NCBI GenBank assembly: GCA_020026175.1
Contig: JAHHQV010000053.1
Location: 1-18,600, forward strand
DNA from: Phocaeicola sp.
GTDB taxonomy: Bacteria > Bacteroidota > Bacteroidia > Bacteroidales > Bacteroidaceae
Length of the DNA: 18,600 nt
Direction of reading: 5' to 3'
Translations under genes and position numbers: made by a program
The notes under the pieces: generated by a model
Told to the model about the DNA's origin: nothing
What the model saw: only the letters and a program-made list of their open reading frames with translations
Database searches by the model: none
Part shown: one piece after another, positions 14,020 to 18,600 of the stretch
Position numbering within the stretch: the stretch's first letter is position 1
Layout: each line of letters opens with the position of its first letter

Positions 14020-14085
14020 CCACATAAGTTATTAACAAGCTGTTGATAAATATAGTTATAAACAACCTGTTAATAACTTATGTGG
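14020..14085. repeat. 18-bp inverted repeat containing DnaA-box-like motifs
   Basis: CCACATAAGTTATTAACA (14020-14037) pairs perfectly with 14068-14085 across a 30-base centre. Each arm carries one TTATTAACA 9-mer in opposite orientation, and the centre carries two more of the TTATNAACA type. It lies just beyond the 3' end of rnhB on the minus strand, so a terminator role is a possible alternative. Confidence 0.7.
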
Positions 14086-14105
14086 GAAAAGTATAGTTAT
14101 TAACA
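14029..14105. other. Cluster of five TTATNAACA 9-mers (DnaA-box-like)
   Basis: TTATNAACA occurs at 14029-14037 (+), 14041-14049 (-), 14056-14064 (+), 14068-14076 (-) and 14097-14105 (+). Two further copies lie across rnhB at 14813-14821 and 14840-14848, both on plus. They differ from the E. coli DnaA box TTATNCACA at one position. AT-rich DNA lies on the hsp20 side. This is compatible with an origin-like or DnaA-binding region, but no dnaA or other origin marker gene is present in the window. Confidence 0.4.
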
Positions 14106-14108
14106 ACA

Positions 14109-14711
14109 TTAAAAATCAAAAGAAAGCTGCGACTCACCTAAAAGATTATAACTCAAGCGATGATAAGGAGAAGTTCCGAACTGTTTTATAGCTTCACGAT
14201 GCTTCTTTGTGGGATATCCCTTGTTATTGTTCCAGTCATACACTGGATACTCATCGTGCAACCCGTTCATATAGTCATCACGATATGTCTTTGCAAGAAT
14301 TGAAGCAGCTGCAATGGGAAGAAACTTACCGTCTCCTTTCACTATAGTAGTATGTGGTATATCCTTATATTTATTAAATCGGTTACCATCTATCAAAAGA
14401 TGTTGCGGAGTTATCTTCAATTGCTCAACTGCCCTGTGCATAGCCAGAAACGAAGCATTAAGTATATTTATCTTATCTATTTCCTCAGGTTCCACTATCC
14501 CTACAGCCCATGCCAATGCCTCTTTTTCTATCACCTCTCTTAGTGCATACCTCTGTTTCTCGGTAAGTTTCTTCGAATCGTTGAGTAATTCATTCCTAAA
14601 GTCGTGAGGCAATATCACAGCAGCAGCATAGACTGCTCCAGCAAGGCATCCTCTTCCAGCCTCATCACAGCCTGCTTCAATCAATTCTGCATTAAGATAT
14701 GGTAATAGCAT
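14109..14711 (-). CDS. rnhB: Ribonuclease HII
   Basis: This enzyme cuts RNA in RNA-DNA hybrids and starts removal of single ribonucleotides from DNA. The 200-residue length is normal. The catalytic motif is CDEAGRGCLAGAVYAAA, with D16 and E17; D108 lies in LLIDGN; VKGDGKFLPIAAASILAKTYRD (124-145) holds further active-site residues, and NKGYPTKKH follows. The last six residues, QLSFDF, resemble a sliding-clamp-binding motif. The ATG at 14709-14711 has a -7 element about 32 bases upstream. DnaA-box-like 9-mers flank the gene on both sides. Confidence 0.97.
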   Translation of the reverse strand: MLLPYLNAELIEAGCDEAGRGCLAGAVYAAAVILPHDFRNELLNDSKKLTEKQRYALREVIEKEALAWAVGIVEPEEIDKINILNASFLAMHRAVEQLKITPQHLLIDGNRFNKYKDIPHTTIVKGDGKFLPIAAASILAKTYRDDYMNGLHDEYPVYDWNNNKGYPTKKHREAIKQFGTSPYHRLSYNLLGESQLSFDF

Positions 14712-14742
14712 ATTCTGTTTCTCTTTTATTTGAAATCGGGTG

Positions 14743-14750
14743 CAAAGATA
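14743..14750 (-). promoter_or_regulatory. -7 element for rnhB
   Basis: The minus strand reads TATCTTTG, matching TAnnTTTG. A TTG about 16 bases further upstream (14769-14767) is a possible -33 element. Confidence 0.5.
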
Positions 14751-14812
14751 CTACTATTTGCTTTTACAACAGATATAAATAATACTATAGTTATCAAATA
14801 CTTTTACCTAAG

Positions 14813-14848
14813 TTATAAACATGTTCATCGTGCCACAGGTTATCAACA
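14813..14848 (+). other. Two further TTATNAACA 9-mers upstream of rnhB
   Basis: TTATAAACA (14813-14821) and TTATCAACA (14840-14848) lie in the same orientation, 18 bases apart, in the gap between rnhB and the lipoprotein gene. They match the motif clustered at 14029-14105. Confidence 0.4.
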
Positions 14849-14966
14849 AAAGATATATAATAGCATAATACTTTATGATTATCTGAATTTCATCAAACGC
14901 AACATATTTCACCCGAACACGTCAAGAGTTCCGTACAATGTTGTGAAACAAATCGAAAGATTCTAA
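14835..14966 (+). pseudogene. Possible remnant of an unidentified coding sequence
   Basis: A frame ending at 14966 reads ...FIKRNIFHPNTSRVPYNVVK and then QIERF. Its last third is richer in GC and more protein-like than its surroundings. It has no ATG, and the only upstream start, a TTG at 14730, lies across the rnhB promoter. It may be the end of a decayed gene or simply an open stretch of intergenic DNA. I do not recognise the protein. Confidence 0.2.
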
Positions 14967-14988
14967 TAAAAAACATTTTTTAGATTAT

Positions 14989-14996
14989 TATATTTG
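14989..14996 (+). promoter_or_regulatory. -7 element for the lipoprotein operon
   Basis: TATATTTG matches TAnnTTTG, giving a leader of about 48 bases before the ATG at 15051. No TTTG is seen at -33. Confidence 0.5.
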
Positions 14997-15050
14997 ATAA
15001 TATCATCTTCTTTCTCTAAATTGCACTAAACTCTTTAAAATATAACTAAT

Positions 15051-15728
15051 ATGAAAAAACATTTAATTTATACAGTCCTTTTATGTTCCTATGTGCTAAC
15101 AGGATGTTCTAATGAAGATTATTTAATTGAAAATCCTAACCGATTGAAAGAACTACAAAAAATAGCAAGACGAAATGAATGTAATGTCACTATCAATATT
15201 ATGAATGATAGTATCAAAAATACACCTTTAAATAAAGAAGAAAAAACAAAGTATAACAATCTTTTTGCACAAATGGCAAAACTAAATAATTTAACTTTTT
15301 CCTTAACACCGCAACAACAAAAAACAAGAGCAATAGATTCTCATTCATATTATAAAGAATTAAATTACAATGGACAATATTATACTGTAGCCGTTTATTG
15401 GAAAGAAGACAACGAAACCAAGAATATATTTGATATAGAAGCAGGTATTGGAGGTGTAAAGGTTATTGGAGGAGATCGGTATACAGTAAATTATGTTAGG
15501 CATAATATAATCAATGCTAATGAACATGAAATATCTGTAGAAATAAAAGCAAATCATACAATAGATACTTTTCCTATTGTAAATGGGAATATTGACTACT
15601 CTAGAGGACCTTTAATGTCCATAACAAGTAAAATATTTGTAGAAGGCAAAGTATATCCTAAAAGTATGGATGGAGAATTTACAATACGATTCGTAGGAAA
15701 TGGATCATGGGAGATGGAAGATTTATAA
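15051..15728 (+). CDS. Putative lipoprotein of unknown function
   Basis: The 225-residue protein has a lipoprotein signal: KK after the start, a hydrophobic stretch IYTVLLCSYVL, and the lipobox LTGC with the acylated cysteine at 19. It is followed by SNED, whose acidic residues are compatible with export to the outer membrane or cell surface in Bacteroidetes. The mature part is polar, with a helical first third (residues 28-90) and a more beta-rich remainder (NYNGQYYTVAVYWKED and EFTIRFVGNGSWEM). I do not recognise a family. The codon use is AT-rich compared with the housekeeping genes. The large surface protein gene begins 60 bases downstream with no terminator between, so the two are probably co-transcribed. 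Confidence 0.8.
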   Translation: MKKHLIYTVLLCSYVLTGCSNEDYLIENPNRLKELQKIARRNECNVTINIMNDSIKNTPLNKEEKTKYNNLFAQMAKLNNLTFSLTPQQQKTRAIDSHSYYKELNYNGQYYTVAVYWKEDNETKNIFDIEAGIGGVKVIGGDRYTVNYVRHNIINANEHEISVEIKANHTIDTFPIVNGNIDYSRGPLMSITSKIFVEGKVYPKSMDGEFTIRFVGNGSWEMEDL

Positions 15729-15788
15729 TTACGATATTATATATTTTCAACAATTTACAACTTCATTAATTAGTTTAAAATCATCAAC

Positions 15789-18146
15789 ATGAAAAAATTA
15801 TACATCATGCTATCTCTGTTGTGGTGCTGCCTTATAAACGCACAGCAACTATCATCCGATACGATAATCAACCGTCTGTGGCAGCAAATTCATATTTTTC
15901 CACAAGAAAAAATCTATCTACACACAGACAAGAATGAATACATAGCAGGAGAAAAAATGTGGATAAAAGCATATGTAGTGAATGCCACTACACACCAACC
16001 AGATACTGTCAGCAGATACATATATGCAGAGATAATCAGTCCTTTAGAACAAATAGCAGCCAGAGTTTGTTTCCGAAGAGACTCGCTTCAACTCCTTCAC
16101 GGAAGTTTACTACTAAACGACACACTGCCAGGGGGAGAATATACACTGCGAGCATATACAAGATACATGCAGAATCTGGACGAATCTTATTTCTTTAAGA
16201 AACAAATCCGAATTATCAGTCCAATGGCAAAAGAGGCATCTCTTTCCGACCCTGTACAAGAAGAGTATGATGTTGCATTTCTACCAGAAGGAGGTCAATT
16301 AGTAGAAGGGGTTTTATGTAAGGTAGCTTTCAAATCAATAAATGCTCATGGATACGGAGAAGACATTTCAGGAGTAATACTAAACGACAAACAAGATACA
16401 GTCACTACATTTAGCAGTCTATATAAAGGAATGGGTGCTTTCAGTTTTATTCCACAAACAGGTATGCAATATATTGCCCGATACACCAACTCTGCTGGTA
16501 AGATGAAAGAAAGCATATTACCCAAAGCCGAGCAATCGAAATATGCCCTTCAGATAACCCGTAAAAAAGATGATTTTTACGTATCAGTACTACATAGTTC
16601 TAACAAAATTTCAGAACCTATATTCCTTGTTGTGCATCAACGAGGTTTGCCGCGATACGCACAAATATGGGACTCTTCACTCAGATACCTGAAATTTTCA
16701 GAAACAGACTTCTCGTCAGGTATCATCAATTTCCTTATCACAGATTTGTATGGCAATGTCATCAGCGAACGGCTAGCTTTCAAACTTCCATCTAAAGCTA
16801 TGTCATCTGTTCGTTCTGACTGTCTACAATATACTCCACGACAAAAAGTAGAACTTGAACTTCAAGCTACTGATGAACAAGGAATGCCATGGGAAGGAAC
16901 AGCCTCAATAGCCGTAACTGATAATGCCGATGTTTACGCAGACTCTTGTAACAGTATTATTTCTAATCTTTTACTTACGTCCGAATTGAAAGGATTTATA
17001 GAAAATCCAAATTGGTACTTTCAATATCCTGAATCTACACTGAAAAGAGAAGCAATCGACATACTTATGCTTACTCAAGGATGGAGACGTTACGACATTT
17101 CCAAAACACTAAAAGGTAAAAACGAAATTCCCAAATTATTTCCGGAAACAAGTATGAGCATTACTGGAGCTGTTACATCTGGCAATAAAAACAAAGCTAC
17201 AGAAAACATAAATGTAAGTATTCTATCACCTAAACTTAACTTGCTTAAAAATGTAACTACTGACAATAATGGAAAGTTCAATTTGCAGGGACTGGAATTT
17301 GCCGATACTATTGACTTTTGGGTGTCTATACCTAAAGAGTCAATGAAAAGAAATACTAAACTATCGATTTGTCATCCTCCTATCCCAGCAGCACATTCAC
17401 TCCCTATTTCACACTTCAAGAGATTATGTCCTGACAACAAAAGGGACCTTAATTACTTGCAGAAAACAAAGAATAGAATTACCTATGAACAAGGAATACG
17501 ACATATTTACATAGATGAAGTTACAATAACTGCTCCCCGAAGAAAATATCAGACCGAATACGAGCGTTTTGCCACACGCGTGATTACGGAAGAAAATATA
17601 CAGAAAATCGGTTCACCAACTATAGAAGGCGTCATTAGTTCATTTATAGGAAGACATCTGTTGAACAATTCACAACTGGTTTTCGATGGGGTACTTTGTG
17701 AAGTAAAAGAAAATGCCCAATATATTCTACAGACCTTACCTCCAAGCGATATTCAGCAAATAGATGTTATAAGACCACCTGCAACAATAGGATTCTTCAA
17801 TGTAGGAGCAAACACAAATCTAATTTTTATTACCACCAAACGAGGATATACTCTTATAAACAAAGATAGTTCACCTAACAATATGATTCATTTCAATATG
17901 ACTGGATATACCTGTAATGCTGAGTTTTATTCTCCACAATATGATAGAAAGCAAGAAGATTTAAAACAGGACCTTCGAACAACTATCTACTGGAAACCTG
18001 ACCTCAAATTCAGCAATGGCAAGGCTAATGTCACATTCTATACAGCAGACACACCAAGCACTTATACTATTATAGCAGAAGGTATATCCAACAATGGATC
18101 TCCACTCAGAGTTACAGGCGAAATAAACCTTAAATCCACAAACTAA
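15789..18146 (+). CDS. Exported macroglobulin-like / TonB-plug domain protein without a barrel
   Basis: The 785-residue protein has a signal peptide (MKKLYIMLSLLWCCLINA, cut near residue 18). Residues 35-145 (KIYLHTDKNEYIAGEKMWIK, PGGEYTLRAYT) look like the MG2 domain of alpha-2-macroglobulin-type proteins. A second beta-rich stretch covers about 160-380. Residues 455-525 resemble a carboxypeptidase-regulatory-like domain (SITGAVTSGN, DNNGKFNLQGL). Residues 590-690 resemble a TonB-receptor plug (RVITEENIQKIGSPTIEGVI, VFDGVL, IQQIDVIRPP). The final 80 residues (YWKPDLKFSNGKANVTFYTAD) match the tail usual for this Bacteroidetes group. No 22-strand barrel follows, so it cannot be a classical TonB transporter. 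Its role is unknown; a surface or periplasmic scaffold is plausible. Confidence 0.8.
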   Translation: MKKLYIMLSLLWCCLINAQQLSSDTIINRLWQQIHIFPQEKIYLHTDKNEYIAGEKMWIKAYVVNATTHQPDTVSRYIYAEIISPLEQIAARVCFRRDSLQLLHGSLLLNDTLPGGEYTLRAYTRYMQNLDESYFFKKQIRIISPMAKEASLSDPVQEEYDVAFLPEGGQLVEGVLCKVAFKSINAHGYGEDISGVILNDKQDTVTTFSSLYKGMGAFSFIPQTGMQYIARYTNSAGKMKESILPKAEQSKYALQITRKKDDFYVSVLHSSNKISEPIFLVVHQRGLPRYAQIWDSSLRYLKFSETDFSSGIINFLITDLYGNVISERLAFKLPSKAMSSVRSDCLQYTPRQKVELELQATDEQGMPWEGTASIAVTDNADVYADSCNSIISNLLLTSELKGFIENPNWYFQYPESTLKREAIDILMLTQGWRRYDISKTLKGKNEIPKLFPETSMSITGAVTSGNKNKATENINVSILSPKLNLLKNVTTDNNGKFNLQGLEFADTIDFWVSIPKESMKRNTKLSICHPPIPAAHSLPISHFKRLCPDNKRDLNYLQKTKNRITYEQGIRHIYIDEVTITAPRRKYQTEYERFATRVITEENIQKIGSPTIEGVISSFIGRHLLNNSQLVFDGVLCEVKENAQYILQTLPPSDIQQIDVIRPPATIGFFNVGANTNLIFITTKRGYTLINKDSSPNNMIHFNMTGYTCNAEFYSPQYDRKQEDLKQDLRTTIYWKPDLKFSNGKANVTFYTADTPSTYTIIAEGISNNGSPLRVTGEINLKSTN

Positions 18147-18362
18147 TCAATTAGTTAAAATATAAAACCTTGAAAACATAACACTCAGAGTTTTATCATA
18201 CAAAAATGTTCTTTCAAATTACGACAAATTTCGCCACTACCATATTAAAGTACTTGCGACAATAGAATTGACTCCTAATAAAGCCTATTATTAAAGGAAA
18301 GACTTACATTAAATTTTCAATGTGAAAACGACAATAATGCTGTTAATATACATAGATAAAGA

Positions 18363-18413
18363 TTGACTTTTAATAGCAACACTAAGTTTGATTAATCTTA
18401 TAATCTGTGTTGC
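18363..18413 (+). promoter_or_regulatory. Promoter of the zinc-ribbon gene with an inverted repeat
   Basis: TTG at 18363-18365 and TAAGTTTG at 18383-18390, separated by 17 bases, fit the Bacteroides -33 and -7 pattern. GCAACAC (18376-18382) and GTGTTGC (18407-18413) form a 7-bp inverted repeat that encloses the -7 box and the likely start of transcription. The rest of the gap from 18147 to 18362 shows nothing beyond AT-rich DNA and a weak 6-bp hairpin at 18141-18156. Confidence 0.5.
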
Positions 18414-18433
18414 GTAACTAAATATATAATGCG

Positions 18434-18571
18434 ATGAAACAACAATTATGCCAAAGTTGCGGCATGCCGCTCAAAGAGATAAATAAAGGAACAAATACTG
18501 ATGTAAGTTTAAACAACGACTATTATTCATATTGTTATCAAAAAGGTAGGGTGTTCAGTTCCATGTTCTAA
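18434..18571 (+). pseudogene. Truncated zinc-ribbon domain gene
   Basis: The 45-residue frame starts MKQQLCQSCGMPLKEI and continues with GTNTDVSLNNDYYSYCYQKG, the pattern of the small putative zinc-ribbon domain (usual form CxSCGMPL, then GTN.DGS.N.DYCxYCY). At about residue 38 the similarity ends and seven unrelated residues lead to a stop at 18569-18571. The family normally continues for another 40 or more residues. One zinc ligand also seems lost: Y31 stands where a cysteine is usual. The sequence from about 18547 on may be the end of a mobile element that interrupts the gene and continues past the window. Confidence 0.65.
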
Positions 18572-18600
18572 AATCAGCTTACTTTTTTGAGTGTTTTGGA

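Noticed and set aside
1..18600. tRNA, rRNA, CRISPR array, toxin-antitoxin or defence gene cluster
   Set aside because: No such structure or motif was recognised anywhere in the window by eye; a covariance-model scan would be needed to exclude small RNAs.

Overview
The window looks like chromosomal DNA from the Bacteroidaceae (Bacteroides or Phocaeicola). The evidence is AT-rich DNA, many -7 promoter elements of the Bacteroides form TAnnTTTG, few Shine-Dalgarno sites, lipoproteins with Bacteroidetes-type signals, and a large surface protein joining a macroglobulin-like domain to a TonB plug. No database search was possible; family names rest on motifs visible in the translations.

Layout. 1-2915: possible tail of an upstream gene, then a YbdG/MscM-type mechanosensitive channel (+) facing the Na+/H+ antiporter nhaA (-), with a bidirectional terminator between them. 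3069-4426: a complete IS4-family insertion sequence with 26-bp inverted repeats and a perfect 9-bp target duplication, just upstream of the promoter of an FHS/FucP-family sugar:H+ symporter (4523-5734). 5827-9444: a minus-strand operon etfB-etfA-acyl-CoA dehydrogenase with its own promoter. 9742-10323: a cysteine-rich DUF3109 protein. 10414-10773: remnant of a lipoprotein gene that has lost its start and runs into the terminator of gpmI (10787-12301). 12398-13701: a chaperone locus in decay, with a cbpA/dnaJ-like gene that has lost its middle, including HPD, beside an intact hsp20 whose leader has been split by a small transposon. 13702-14108: AT-rich, repeat-rich intergenic DNA with a cluster of DnaA-box-like 9-mers, then rnhB (14109-14711). 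15051-18146: a lipoprotein and a 785-residue macroglobulin/plug surface protein, probably one operon. 18434-18571: a zinc-ribbon gene that breaks off into unrelated sequence at the window edge.

The most striking item is the 344-bp element at 13304-13647. It has 13-bp terminal inverted repeats, carries fused start and end fragments of a transposase resembling the IS1634 family, and is flanked by perfect 54-bp direct repeats. IS1634 is known for very long, variable target duplications, so this appears to be a non-autonomous (MITE-like) derivative using the same mode of insertion. The duplication copied the hsp20 ribosome-binding site and first 11 codons. The hsp20 reading frame was therefore preserved, while its original upstream region was moved 398 bp away and a 12-codon minigene was left in the leader.

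Most other genes are ordinary housekeeping genes. No multi-gene defence, secondary-metabolite or CRISPR system is visible.
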